Positions 1-8,659 of a stretch of DNA of 64,000 nucleotides are shown in pieces; position 1 is the first letter of the stretch, and every line of letters starts with the position of its first letter. The stretch comes from Segetibacter aerophilus (GTDB lineage Bacteria > Bacteroidota > Bacteroidia > Chitinophagales > Chitinophagaceae): assembly GCF_007991655.1 (NCBI RefSeq), contig NZ_BJYT01000007.1, positions 124,001-188,000 of the forward strand, written 5' to 3'. A program made the translations under genes and the position numbers. The notes below the pieces were generated by a model. It worked only from the letters and a program-made list of their open reading frames with translations. It made no database searches and was not told the DNA's origin.

Positions 1-1
1 G

Positions 2-1537
2 GGGCTTTTAAAAGGCCACCTTCCTTTTTTGGGCGAACTACTGTTGGGTCACTTACGATATGGTACGCAGGGAAAGAACAACGCTGATTTTTGTCATCCC
101 TTCATCCGCAGAGAGGTAATTCCAGCTAGGAATCTTGCGCTTGCGGGCAATTTCAACCTTGTAAATACCGAAGAACTATATAAGCATATAGGATTTGATC
201 CCGGTACGTTTTCTAAACAAAGCGACCTCGCTGCCATGCTTGAGGTCATTCATCACTTTCTTGTAAAGGCAGATACCGAAAACCCTGAAAAACTTAATCT
301 TGGTTGCGTCTTAAAAGAGGCTGCATCCCTTTTTGATGGTGGTTATACTATTGGTGGTTTGATCGGTAACGGTGATAGTTTTGTACTGAGAGATGCCAAT
401 GGTATCCGCCCGGCTTATTACTATATTGATGATGAAGTAATTGTTGCTGGCAGTGAAAGAGCCGCAATCAGAACGACTTTTAACGTAGGTGAAAATGAAG
501 TGCATGAGTTAATGCCGGGCAATGCACTAATAGTTGAGGCACATGGCGAATACAGAGTTGAACAGGTACTGGACGTAAAAGAAAGACGCGCCTGCAGTTT
601 CGAACGCATTTACTTTTCGCGCGGTAGTGATGAAAAAATTTATCGCGAAAGAATTGCTCTTGGTTATCACCTTAGCAAGGCAGTTTTGGAAGCTGTAAGC
701 TATAACTTAAAAGACACCATTTTTTCATATATCCCTAATACCGCAGAGATCGCCTATTATGGTATGTGTAAGGGAATGGAAGATTACCTGAACCAAATAA
801 AGGTGCAGCGTATTTTAAGTTGGGGAAGCGATGTGACCGAAGAGAAGCTGGCGACGATGATCAACCGTAAAATCCGCCAGGAAAAAATTGCCATAAAAGA
901 TGTAAAGCTTCGAACCTTTATAACAGAAGATTCGAACCGGAACGAAATGGTTCAGCACGTCTACGACATCACGTATGGAACAGTTCGCAGGGGAGAAGAT
1001 ACATTGGTGGTTATAGATGACTCCATTGTAAGAGGTACGACACTTAAAGAAAGTATAGTCAAAATGCTTTCAAGGCTCAGTCCTAAAAAAATCATAGTCG
1101 TTTCATCAGCGCCACAAATTCGCTATCCTGATTGCTATGGCATCGACATGAGCAAACTTGGCGATTTCATTGCATTCAGAGCTGCGGTTGAATTATTAAA
1201 AGAAACTGGCCAGGAAATGTTGTTACAGGATTTGTATCAGAAATGCCTGCAACTGCAACAGTGCAATAAGCTACATCTTGAAAATGTAGTACGGCAGGTT
1301 TACAAGCCTTTTACAACAGAGGAGATCTCAGGAAAAATTGCGCAGTTAATTACACCTGAAGACATTGACTTTCCAGTTGAAGTGATCTATCAAACCATCG
1401 AGGATTTGCACGCGAGCTGTCCTACAAATACAGGGGATTGGTACTTCACCGGCAACTATCCGACGGCAGGGGGTAACAAGGTGGTTAATAAGGCCTTTAT
1501 TAATTATATGGAAGGAAGCAATTCAAGAGGCTACTAA
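2..1537 (+). CDS. PurF-type amidophosphoribosyltransferase, 5' end cut by window
   Basis: The reading frame is open to the left edge, so the gene is truncated there; 511 residues are visible. The first part is a class II glutamine amidotransferase fold (the HLRYGTQGKNN stretch and the NGIRPAYYY loop). The middle carries the PRPP-binding loop VVIDDSIVRGTT of type I phosphoribosyltransferases. This matches the long PurF-like amidophosphoribosyltransferases common in Bacteroidota, which would make phosphoribosylamine from PRPP and glutamine in purine synthesis. The catalytic N-terminal Cys lies outside the window. The C-terminal 100 residues, ending in SNSRGY, go beyond the classical PurF core, so this may be a paralogue and not the housekeeping PurF. 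It is followed 48 bp later by the SixA-like gene. Confidence 0.85.
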   Translation, partial: GLLKGHLPFLGELLLGHLRYGTQGKNNADFCHPFIRREVIPARNLALAGNFNLVNTEELYKHIGFDPGTFSKQSDLAAMLEVIHHFLVKADTENPEKLNLGCVLKEAASLFDGGYTIGGLIGNGDSFVLRDANGIRPAYYYIDDEVIVAGSERAAIRTTFNVGENEVHELMPGNALIVEAHGEYRVEQVLDVKERRACSFERIYFSRGSDEKIYRERIALGYHLSKAVLEAVSYNLKDTIFSYIPNTAEIAYYGMCKGMEDYLNQIKVQRILSWGSDVTEEKLATMINRKIRQEKIAIKDVKLRTFITEDSNRNEMVQHVYDITYGTVRRGEDTLVVIDDSIVRGTTLKESIVKMLSRLSPKKIIVVSSAPQIRYPDCYGIDMSKLGDFIAFRAAVELLKETGQEMLLQDLYQKCLQLQQCNKLHLENVVRQVYKPFTTEEISGKIAQLITPEDIDFPVEVIYQTIEDLHASCPTNTGDWYFTGNYPTAGGNKVVNKAFINYMEGSNSRGY

Positions 1538-1585
1538 ATTTGTACATCTTCGATCCACTTATTATTGTCTTTTAAACGATTGTTT

Positions 1586-2074
1586 ATGAAATCAATACTT
1601 CTTGTTCGACATGCAAAAAGTAGCTGGGATTTTAATGTAGAAGACTTTGACCGTCCCTTAAACCAGCGTGGTGAGACTGATGCTGCCGCAATGGCGAAAA
1701 GGCTGTTGAAAAAAGATGTCAAAATAGATGCTTTCGTAAGTAGTCCTGCAAAAAGAGCCCTAACTACCGCAACCTATTTTGCAGAAGCTTACGATAAGAA
1801 GCAGAAGCACATCATCATCGTTCCTGCTTTATATGAGGCCGGAGTAAGCGATTTTTTTAATACAATTGCCGGCCTTGATAATGATCTAAAACATGTTGCC
1901 CTGTTTTCTCACAACCCTGGTATCACCACTTTTGCAAGTAAACTCACAGCCACTTTTATTGACGACATGCCCACATGCGCAGTCTTCGCAGTAAAGGCCG
2001 ATCTAAAAAAGTGGTCTGACTTTGAAGGTGCACAGAAGGAGTTCTGGTTTTTCGATTATCCCAAAGCTGGTTAA
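1586..2074 (+). CDS. sixA: SixA-like histidine phosphatase
   Basis: This 162-residue protein begins MKSILLVRHAKSSW. The LVRHAKS motif holds the phosphoryl-accepting His of the histidine phosphatase superfamily, and FSHNPGI near residue 115 holds the second conserved His. The DFDRPLNQRG stretch after the RHA motif is typical of SixA-type phosphohistidine phosphatases. An upstream in-frame TTG at 1565 would add seven residues, but the ATG at 1586 places the RHA motif at the usual distance from the N-terminus. It probably acts in the cytoplasm; its target is unknown. A copy of the dispersed repeat lies just downstream. Confidence 0.85.
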   Translation: MKSILLVRHAKSSWDFNVEDFDRPLNQRGETDAAAMAKRLLKKDVKIDAFVSSPAKRALTTATYFAEAYDKKQKHIIIVPALYEAGVSDFFNTIAGLDNDLKHVALFSHNPGITTFASKLTATFIDDMPTCAVFAVKADLKKWSDFEGAQKEFWFFDYPKAG

Positions 2075-2101
2075 GGTGGGTTCTAAAAAATGTTTTTGGT
2101 T

Positions 2102-2150
2102 TCCAACTGTAGCCTTTCATAGCGCCATCGTTGTGTCACTCACTTTTACT
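2102..2150 (-). repeat. dispersed covarying repeat, copy 1
   Basis: The core GTGACAC (minus strand) is at 2133-2139, preceded by AAAAGTGA and followed by AACGATG; a second half-site (GTTGGA) lies 18 bp further on. It sits between the sixA and nhaA genes. Confidence 0.75.
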
Positions 2151-2243
2151 GAATATCAATTACCACCCATTAAAGAAATTTTTCAAAATTTCATTGTTTT
2201 TCGCAAATAGCAGAAATAGTCCTAAAAGAACTTAAACCTTTAA

Positions 2244-3407
2244 ATGATCGATCGATTCTCCAATCTTTTCAAAAGCTTTTTCGACAGCGAGAAAGTTGCA
2301 GGGCTGCTACTGCTGTTTTGTACAATCATTTCCCTTTCGATAGCTAATTCGTCTTTTGGAGATTTTTATGTTGATTTCATGCATAGTAAGATTGATCTTT
2401 CCTTCGCAAATGGATCTCTTAATTATAGTGTAGAACAATGGGTGAACGACGGCCTTATGACAATCTTCTTTCTTATGGTAGGACTCGAGGTAGAAAGAGA
2501 AATATACGTAGGAGAATTGTCAGACATAAAAAAAGCCATCTTGCCGGTTGCGGCTGCTGTTGGGGGAATGCTGGTTCCTTCCCTGATACACTTCATACTA
2601 AACAACGGTACAACTACACAAAGTGGCTTCGCTATACCGATGGCTACTGATATCGCATTTGCTTTAGGTGTACTTGCACTGGCTGGCAATAAAGTGCCTA
2701 CTTCAGTAAAAGTTTTCCTTGCTGCACTTGCCATTATCGATGATATAGGTGCTATTGTGGTGATTGCTTTTTTCTATACCGCTACTATAACTTTTTCCTA
2801 CTTGGCTGTCGCATTAGCCATCTTTGGGTTGCTCCTTATTTTTAATAGAATGAAAGTCTTTAACCTCGCATTTTATTTATTGCCCGGGCTACTAATGTGG
2901 TATTGTTTTCTGCAATCAGGTGTTCACCCAACTTTATCGGGAGTGTTGCTTGCCTTCGCAATACCATTTCACAAAACGGATGAAAAAAACGTTTCGTTGC
3001 GACTACAGCATTTTTTACATAAGCCTGTTGCTATTGTTATCATCCCGATTTTCGCGTTGGTAAATACTGCCATCATTTTACCAAACAACTTTAGTCAAGC
3101 TATTTTAAATACAAACTCTGCCGGCATTATTGCAGGATTGTTTGTAGGTAAGGTGATAGGTATAGTTTTGTTTCCATACCTGCTGATAAAGTTTGCAAAA
3201 GCGAAACTGCAGAAGGGGATCAACTTTCAGTTATTAATCGGCATTGGGTTTCTGGGAGGTATCGGTTTTACAATGTCTATGTTTATCGGTAACCTTGCTT
3301 TTGATGATAGCAACACTATTATAAATTCTAAACTAAGTATCTTAATAGGATCTGCTTTGTCTGCTATAACCGGCCTGCTTATTTTAAGACGAAGTGCAAA
3401 AACCTAA
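2244..3407 (+). CDS. nhaA: Na+/H+ antiporter NhaA
   Basis: At 387 residues it is almost exactly the length of E. coli NhaA, with about 12 hydrophobic segments. The pair of adjacent aspartates in LAIIDDIGAIVVI (about residues 164-165) is the ion-binding DD pair of the family, and the preceding MATDIAFALG loop supplies the other conserved Asp. The protein should exchange protons for Na+ (or Li+) across the inner membrane for pH and sodium homeostasis. It stands alone, 170 bp after sixA with a dispersed repeat between them, and is followed by a terminator-like hairpin facing the convergent aminotransferase gene. Confidence 0.95.
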   Translation: MIDRFSNLFKSFFDSEKVAGLLLLFCTIISLSIANSSFGDFYVDFMHSKIDLSFANGSLNYSVEQWVNDGLMTIFFLMVGLEVEREIYVGELSDIKKAILPVAAAVGGMLVPSLIHFILNNGTTTQSGFAIPMATDIAFALGVLALAGNKVPTSVKVFLAALAIIDDIGAIVVIAFFYTATITFSYLAVALAIFGLLLIFNRMKVFNLAFYLLPGLLMWYCFLQSGVHPTLSGVLLAFAIPFHKTDEKNVSLRLQHFLHKPVAIVIIPIFALVNTAIILPNNFSQAILNTNSAGIIAGLFVGKVIGIVLFPYLLIKFAKAKLQKGINFQLLIGIGFLGGIGFTMSMFIGNLAFDDSNTIINSKLSILIGSALSAITGLLILRRSAKT

Positions 3408-3597
3408 AGGAATTTGTAGGACACGTGAGTTTATTCTTTTATAACTATTTAAGTTCATTTAATGCAAGTTTAATAGTGCACCCAAGGGGAGTAGGCTAGA
3501 TTTGTATTGCATTTAAAAAACAACTTCCTTTTCTACCTAACCTTAACTGGACTCTAAACCCTTATTTACTACCTAACTCTTTTAGAGCCCCGCTATT

Positions 3598-3627
3598 AAA
3601 ACCTTTCATTTGATGACGGGTTTTTTT
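3598..3627 (+). terminator. intrinsic terminator between convergent genes
   Basis: AAAACC (3598-3603) pairs with GGTTTT and TCAT (3606-3609) pairs with ATGA (3613-3616) around a three-base loop, with a small internal bulge. Seven T residues follow (3621-3627). It suits nhaA; the A-rich left arm could also serve the opposite strand. Confidence 0.6.
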
Positions 3628-3659
3628 GTTTCTAGACGTTTAAAAAATGAACGGTGAAA

Positions 3660-4835
3660 TTATCCTCTAAATTTTGCCAGTTTCTCCACGGCCTTCTCCA
3701 GCGTTTGCTCTTTTTTGCAAAAACAAAATCTTATCACTTTATTATCTATTCCCTCATGATAAAATGCTGATACAGGAATAGGTGTAACACCGTATTGTTT
3801 TGTTAGCATAATTGCAAGGTCCTTGTCACCCAGCTCACTTAGTCCTGCGTAGCTATAGCATTGAAAATAACTTCCAAAGCTTGGTAAGGGTTTGAAGATG
3901 GTTGCGGCCATTAGTTGATTAAAATAATCCCTTTTCTTTTGTACAAAGGCACCAAGGTTATTGTACGAATCCTTATTCTGTAAATAACCGGCAAGGCCAA
4001 CTTGTGATGGAGTATGAACAGAAAAGCAGTTGAATTGATGCACCTTTCTAAATTCCTTCATCAGGGGAGCAGTTGAAATACAATAGCCGATTTTCCAACC
4101 TGTGCTATGAAAAGTTTTACCGAAGGAAAAGCAAACAAAAGCGCGCTCAAGTAGGTCCGGAAAACGAAGAATACTTTGATGTTGTAGACCATCAAATATC
4201 AAATGCTCATACACTTCGTCGCTGAGGATAAAGATATTGGTGCCTTTTACTATTTGCCGTAATTGTTCAATATCATCTTCTCTTATCACACTGCCGGTTG
4301 GGTTATGTGGAGAGTTGATGATGATCATTTTCGTCTTCTCCGTAATCTTGCTTCTTACCACATCCCAAGGTATTGAGTAGCCGGGAAATTCAAGCGGAAT
4401 TAAAACGGGAACAGCGCCGTTGATTTCGATGTTAGGAATGTAGCTATCGTAGGCAGGTTCAAAAACGATGGCCTCGTCACCGGGTTCAAGTACGGTGGTT
4501 AGCGCTGTGTAAATTGCATAAGTACCCCCGGGAGTTACTGTAACATCTGTCGATGCATTAATTTCTACACCATAAAGGTCAGACGCTTTTTCTGCTATTC
4601 GTTCACACAATATTGGTAAACCAGCCATCGGGGCGTATTGGTTTAAACCATCTTTCATTGCTTTTGATACGAGTTCAACCAGGTCTTCACTCATCTCAAA
4701 ATCAGGAAAGCCTTGGCCAAGATTGACGGAGTTATGGTCAGTGGCCATGCGACTCATGGTTGTAAAAACAGTGGTACCAACATTAGGCAGCTTGCTATTT
4801 AGGATCAATTTTGGTGCTTTTTTCAAAAGTAGCAT
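3660..4835 (-). CDS. Methionine aminotransferase-like PLP enzyme
   Basis: This is a 391-residue fold-type I, class I/II aminotransferase. NSPHNPTG (about residues 174-181) is the cofactor-binding Asn-Pro loop, LSDEVYEH holds the pyridine-binding Asp, and SFGKTFHSTGWKIGYC carries the Schiff-base Lys. The N-terminal SKLPNVGTTVFTTMSRMA and NLGQGFPDF segments are characteristic of the YbdL/kynurenine aminotransferase branch, usually annotated as methionine aminotransferase. It would transaminate methionine or aromatic 2-oxo acids in the cytoplasm. The chosen ATG lies directly after the T-tract of the terminator hairpin of the upstream gene, leaving almost no leader. A downstream TTG at codon 10 is an alternative start. 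Confidence 0.85.
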   Translation of the reverse strand: MLLLKKAPKLILNSKLPNVGTTVFTTMSRMATDHNSVNLGQGFPDFEMSEDLVELVSKAMKDGLNQYAPMAGLPILCERIAEKASDLYGVEINASTDVTVTPGGTYAIYTALTTVLEPGDEAIVFEPAYDSYIPNIEINGAVPVLIPLEFPGYSIPWDVVRSKITEKTKMIIINSPHNPTGSVIREDDIEQLRQIVKGTNIFILSDEVYEHLIFDGLQHQSILRFPDLLERAFVCFSFGKTFHSTGWKIGYCISTAPLMKEFRKVHQFNCFSVHTPSQVGLAGYLQNKDSYNNLGAFVQKKRDYFNQLMAATIFKPLPSFGSYFQCYSYAGLSELGDKDLAIMLTKQYGVTPIPVSAFYHEGIDNKVIRFCFCKKEQTLEKAVEKLAKFRG

Positions 4836-4872
4836 AAAAAAATTGAGGCTGCCACTTCCCAGTGACAGCCTC
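4836..4872 (-). terminator. strong intrinsic terminator of the 4902-6998 gene
   Basis: GAGGCTG (4845-4851) pairs with CAGCCTC (4866-4872), and CACT pairs with AGTG inside. On the minus strand the hairpin is followed by a seven-base T-tract (4842-4836) that runs straight into the ATG at 4835 of the next gene. Confidence 0.8.
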
Positions 4873-4901
4873 GTCCTATTAATCCGTACCCATAAAAAAC
4901 C

Positions 4902-6998
4902 CTAAACCTTAATGCGATATAATGAGTTCAATCCAGAAATAAACAAGTCGTAGTTTCCCGCGATTCCACTTGGAACCACCAACATTCCTGATGGCTTACT
5001 TCTTTCGTTATTGTCCTGGTCGTCTAATTCTGTAATCACTTTTGTTGTTGCCTTAGGGTTTAAGCGGTCGCTTACATCGAAATTATACTTGATGATCTTG
5101 TAGTTGAACACCGATGAATTCATATAGTTGATGTAAACTGAATTATCAGGTCCTACTGTCATCGAATAGATTTTTCTATGCAACACCTCTTTCCAGATTA
5201 TTTGTCCTGTCGTAAGATCAAAAAGGTAGACAACGTCGCCGCAAAAGCCGACGAGTAAATCGTTATTTAAAGGACTGAGCGGAGAATACAAATCATCCCA
5301 CAACGGAATATCCCATGATTTTACAACACTGTTGGTTACAGGATCGTACTTATATAATCTTTCGATTTTACCGTTTTTAGGTACCGCTCCAATAAGCGCA
5401 TAATTGCTGTCTTTGGTTAAACACATTGATTGAAACTCGTAATGCGAGAATTCAGGCAAGTAAAGGTTACGAACGGTACCGTTTCTATAACTGCCCATAC
5501 TTAGCTCACGGCCGGCAGAAACTGTGATGCGATCGTTATTGCCCGCACCCGCAACATAGCCGCTTTTGGTATACTTAATACCGAGCAAACTCATAGAGCC
5601 ATTTGTTCCTGACGCATCAGCGTCCTGGAAGAAAGCGCTTTGTTTTGGGTTAGACGATGTAGTTGCAAACCCACTGTTTGTATTTGTAAATCCCGCAACA
5701 TTCACGGTCCAGTCTTGTACAGGTGAATACTGCAACAAAGCTCCTTTCGGGTATCCCGCCATAAAAATTTTACCTGCATCAGGGCTTGTAGCGGGAGGCA
5801 TTAGCATAGTTAGAATACCCATACTTGTGCAACCTAATTTTTTGAATCCTTCACTTTTTGCATAAGACCCTAATAAACCTTGTTTGTAGCAGACGAGATA
5901 GAGCTTATCATTTGAGTACATCATCGGGCCGGTAGTAGGATAAATATCTTCCTGCAAACCAGTAACAGGTATCGAACCAGCCTGGCCATTATTTAGTTTA
6001 TACACAACCTTCTTCTCAACGTCGTTCCAAAAAACCTGGGGCACAGTAGCATCCGTTTCGGAATACGGAACGTAGATCATCCTGTTTGTCATAGGCCTAT
6101 CGTACTCTTTGAGAGCCGTTGACGTAAAGCCTGATAGTCTGAAATGTGTAGCAACCGAATGAGCATAAGGCGCATCCGTGTGGCTGGCTATATCTATAGA
6201 AACGCCGCTTCCACTGTTACTTTTTAAAGTTCTTTTTTCGCCAGTCTCTCTATCAATTGCGTATAGGAACCAGTTATTTTTTCCGCAAACTGCATAAGTA
6301 TACTTGCTATCGCCGGATACACTGGTAACGAAACGAGATGTATTGTCGAGCGTAGAAGCGTCGACGGCAAAACGTTTATAATCGTACCTAAAAGTCTTCA
6401 CATCACCTTCGTCGCCGAAAGATCCTCCATAAAGGGCACCGTCGGTACCAACATTTAAAGTATAGATGTCAAGCGCAGAATTTCCTTTTTTAAATGGTTT
6501 GCCAAGATCGATCGCAGTCTGGGTAGAGGGATCATATTGAATAAGATGTCCGCCGCCGGTAGGAGAACCTTGGGTGGCAACGTAATATTTTTTATCCATT
6601 CCAAAAATGCCCATGATAATTCTACCAAAAGAATAGTTAGCAGCGTTACCATCTGGTCCTTTGACTGGGATGATTTTAGATGAATTTGTTTGCATGTTAA
6701 CTGCTACAAACCGAAAAGCATTTATGGGGGTAAGACCATCCATGTTTCCGTTGTCAATCATCAATAAACAGTAACCGGAATTTTGACTTGGTAGATAAGT
6801 AAAGAGAGGTTCGTTGCCAGCGTTTAATGGGTGGATCTTCCATGTAATGTTTGTACCGGAAAAGACATGTCCAAGATTTTGAATAGTGGACGGCTGTTCT
6901 TCCGGTACAACAACCTTACCTGGAATTAATTGTTGATCAACTTTTCTGCACGAGCAAAACAGTAGTATTGCTAATGCAAAATGCGTTAGGTTTTTCAT
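4902..6998 (-). CDS. Large exported lipoprotein, beta-propeller-like, function unknown
   Basis: The 698-residue product starts with a short lipoprotein signal; Cys17 in LLFCSC is the likely lipid anchor. The body is rich in Gly/Asp/Tyr beta-strand repeats such as DGALYGGSFGDEGD, DSNYALIGAVPKNGKIERLYKYDP and NDLLVGFCGDVVYLFDLTTGQIIW, which resemble PQQ- or WD-like propeller blades. I recognise no catalytic motif. It is probably anchored in the outer membrane or faces the periplasm. It stands alone: a strong terminator follows it, and upstream is a 360-bp gap with a short tandem repeat and one dispersed repeat. A reader or binding protein with a propeller fold is the safest description. Confidence 0.7.
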   Translation of the reverse strand: MKNLTHFALAILLFCSCRKVDQQLIPGKVVVPEEQPSTIQNLGHVFSGTNITWKIHPLNAGNEPLFTYLPSQNSGYCLLMIDNGNMDGLTPINAFRFVAVNMQTNSSKIIPVKGPDGNAANYSFGRIIMGIFGMDKKYYVATQGSPTGGGHLIQYDPSTQTAIDLGKPFKKGNSALDIYTLNVGTDGALYGGSFGDEGDVKTFRYDYKRFAVDASTLDNTSRFVTSVSGDSKYTYAVCGKNNWFLYAIDRETGEKRTLKSNSGSGVSIDIASHTDAPYAHSVATHFRLSGFTSTALKEYDRPMTNRMIYVPYSETDATVPQVFWNDVEKKVVYKLNNGQAGSIPVTGLQEDIYPTTGPMMYSNDKLYLVCYKQGLLGSYAKSEGFKKLGCTSMGILTMLMPPATSPDAGKIFMAGYPKGALLQYSPVQDWTVNVAGFTNTNSGFATTSSNPKQSAFFQDADASGTNGSMSLLGIKYTKSGYVAGAGNNDRITVSAGRELSMGSYRNGTVRNLYLPEFSHYEFQSMCLTKDSNYALIGAVPKNGKIERLYKYDPVTNSVVKSWDIPLWDDLYSPLSPLNNDLLVGFCGDVVYLFDLTTGQIIWKEVLHRKIYSMTVGPDNSVYINYMNSSVFNYKIIKYNFDVSDRLNPKATTKVITELDDQDNNERSKPSGMLVVPSGIAGNYDLFISGLNSLYRIKV

Positions 6999-7006
6999 GA
7001 GAAAAT

Positions 7007-7032
7007 TGGATATTGGATATAGGATATTGGAC
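7007..7032. repeat. short tandem GGATATT-type repeat
   Basis: TTGGATATTGGATATAGG is followed by ATATTGGA immediately upstream of the ATG at 6998, so it lies in the leader of the lipoprotein gene. It resembles low-complexity tandem runs common between Bacteroidota genes. Confidence 0.6.
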
Positions 7033-7359
7033 TTTAAAACCGCGTTACCGAAGCAACACTAATTAAACGCGGGCTGCGAAAGGAGATTGCAGGAAAATTT
7101 TGGTTAGCTCAATTCGGGTACGGTATAAGCCGATTGGAGTTAATATGGAGCTACCTATTATGGAAGAATTTGAAAAGCAACGAAAAATGATGCAAAGCTC
7201 AATATCAAAATCAAACGAAATCAATGTTGCTTATTTCGGAGGAAGAAACAACAAAGCCGCTATGAGAAATACAGTACAAGGGAGTGACACAACCAGGTAT
7301 GAAAGAAGATCAACTGCCGGTCAGACAAAAACATTCATTATGGAAGTGGCAAAAGAAAT
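7033..7359. other. intergenic stretch without a convincing gene
   Basis: This lies between the lipoprotein start and the tolC stop. It holds one dispersed repeat (7274-7321). An 87-codon open frame on the plus strand runs through the repeat, has no family resemblance and ends at the tolC stop, so I do not call it a gene. Confidence 0.6.
7274..7321 (+). repeat. dispersed covarying repeat, copy 2
   Basis: GTACAAG at 7274 is followed by GGA, the core GTGACAC (7284-7290) and AACCAGG, then the second half-site GCCGGT at 7316-7321. It lies between the lipoprotein gene and tolC. Confidence 0.75.
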
Positions 7360-8655
7360 CTAAATGCCTAATTGGCTTGCGAGACGCTTTAATTCAATTT
7401 CGGCAACTTTTGCTGAATATGATAAATTGGTTAGCCTGTATCCGGCTTCGACGAAACTTCGTTGTGCCTCGCGAACCTCTATAATTGTAGCAGCAGAAAG
7501 CTCGTAGCGTTGAAGGGTTAACTGTAATAGTGCAGCGGCGATCCTGTTGTTTTCCTTTTCTAACTGTAACCTCTGCAAAGTATTCTGATATGCCTGCCAC
7601 GATTTCACGGCAGAAGTTTCTAAAGTATTCAATAAGATCTCGCGTGACACGCCCGCATTTTTCGTAGATATGTCAGCAACCCGCACTTGCCTTTTAGTAA
7701 GACCACCGTTAAAAATGGGTACGCCTACAGTGAAGCCAATATATGGACCAAGGTTCTGATTCAATAAAGTAAAGCCGGCACTACTCTGAGTGCGTGCATA
7801 GTTGAAGCCGGTGTTTAATGAGACGGAAGGATAACGCTGGGCGCCTACTTCCCTGGCAATTAGTTCGTTTATCCTGATTTCCTGTTCCGCAGACAATACT
7901 TCGGGGTTTCTTTGAAGGTTTTCCCTAACCAGATTAAAGTTGACTGTGCTATCTACAATAATGGTATCTCTAATTGCGAAGGCGCTATCAGGTCTTTGAG
8001 TCATTAAGTTCATCAGGTCTGATTTGGCTTGCATAATAACCAGTTCCTGGCTCTGCAATTCCTGCTGGCTTGCTGTTAGATCCAGTTGGGCCTGGTATGT
8101 GTCAGCATTGTTTGCAAGACCTACACTTTGTCGAACATCTATAATCTTCTTTCTTTGGAGCGTTGCTTCGATGGATTGTTTTAAAGTTTCTATGTAGCTG
8201 TTTTGGCGAACTATATCGTAATACTTCAGCATCACGTTCGCTACAATGTTTTGTATTTGCGTAGTTACTAACTGTTCGCTCTGTAGTTGCAGTGCCTCAA
8301 GTCTTTTCTTGGTTGCATGTACCCTTAAGCCATTATACAGTAACAAACTACCACCAATGCCACCGTTTAACGAATTGTTTAGGTTACCATTTCGTTTAGT
8401 GGTAGTACCGTTACTTAGGTTCTGGGTAAGATTGGTAAGAGACTGGTTATTGGTGATACTAGCATCTACATTAGGCAAACCGCCGGCAACACTAATGTGA
8501 TTATTGATTTCATTGGCGGTAACATTATTCCTTGCGATTTCAATATCCAGACTATTTTTTAATGCAATGTTGATTGCTTCCTGCAATGTTAAAACTTGTG
8601 CATCGATCCTGATAATTGCAAAAAGAAGAAATGCGCTTAAAAGTGTTTTCTTCAT
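7360..8655 (-). CDS. TolC-family outer membrane efflux protein
   Basis: The 431-residue product has a signal peptide (MKKTLLSAFLLFAIIRIDA, then Q). LTLQEAINIALKNSLDIEIARNNV is the canonical N-terminal helix of the outer membrane efflux protein repeat, and the second half repeats the pattern (RENLQRNPEVLSAEQEIRIN). Long alpha-helical coiled-coil stretches rich in Gln/Glu/Lys alternate with strand segments. It would form the trimeric outer-membrane exit duct of the tripartite pump. It starts 4 bp after the stop of the RND gene, so the two are translationally close. It is the last gene of the leftward order adaptor, RND, TolC. Confidence 0.92.
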   Translation of the reverse strand: MKKTLLSAFLLFAIIRIDAQVLTLQEAINIALKNSLDIEIARNNVTANEINNHISVAGGLPNVDASITNNQSLTNLTQNLSNGTTTKRNGNLNNSLNGGIGGSLLLYNGLRVHATKKRLEALQLQSEQLVTTQIQNIVANVMLKYYDIVRQNSYIETLKQSIEATLQRKKIIDVRQSVGLANNADTYQAQLDLTASQQELQSQELVIMQAKSDLMNLMTQRPDSAFAIRDTIIVDSTVNFNLVRENLQRNPEVLSAEQEIRINELIAREVGAQRYPSVSLNTGFNYARTQSSAGFTLLNQNLGPYIGFTVGVPIFNGGLTKRQVRVADISTKNAGVSREILLNTLETSAVKSWQAYQNTLQRLQLEKENNRIAAALLQLTLQRYELSAATIIEVREAQRSFVEAGYRLTNLSYSAKVAEIELKRLASQLGI

Positions 8656-8659
8656 CTGT

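Noticed and set aside
7100-7363. 87-codon open frame on the plus strand
   Set aside because: It runs through the dispersed repeat, shows no family resemblance and ends at the tolC stop; composition looks intergenic.
7644-7650. GTGACAC inside tolC, with similar hits at 49829, 59289 and 59417 inside other genes
   Set aside because: These lie in conserved coding sequence and lack the GTACAAG and AACNATG flanks, so they are chance matches, not repeat copies.
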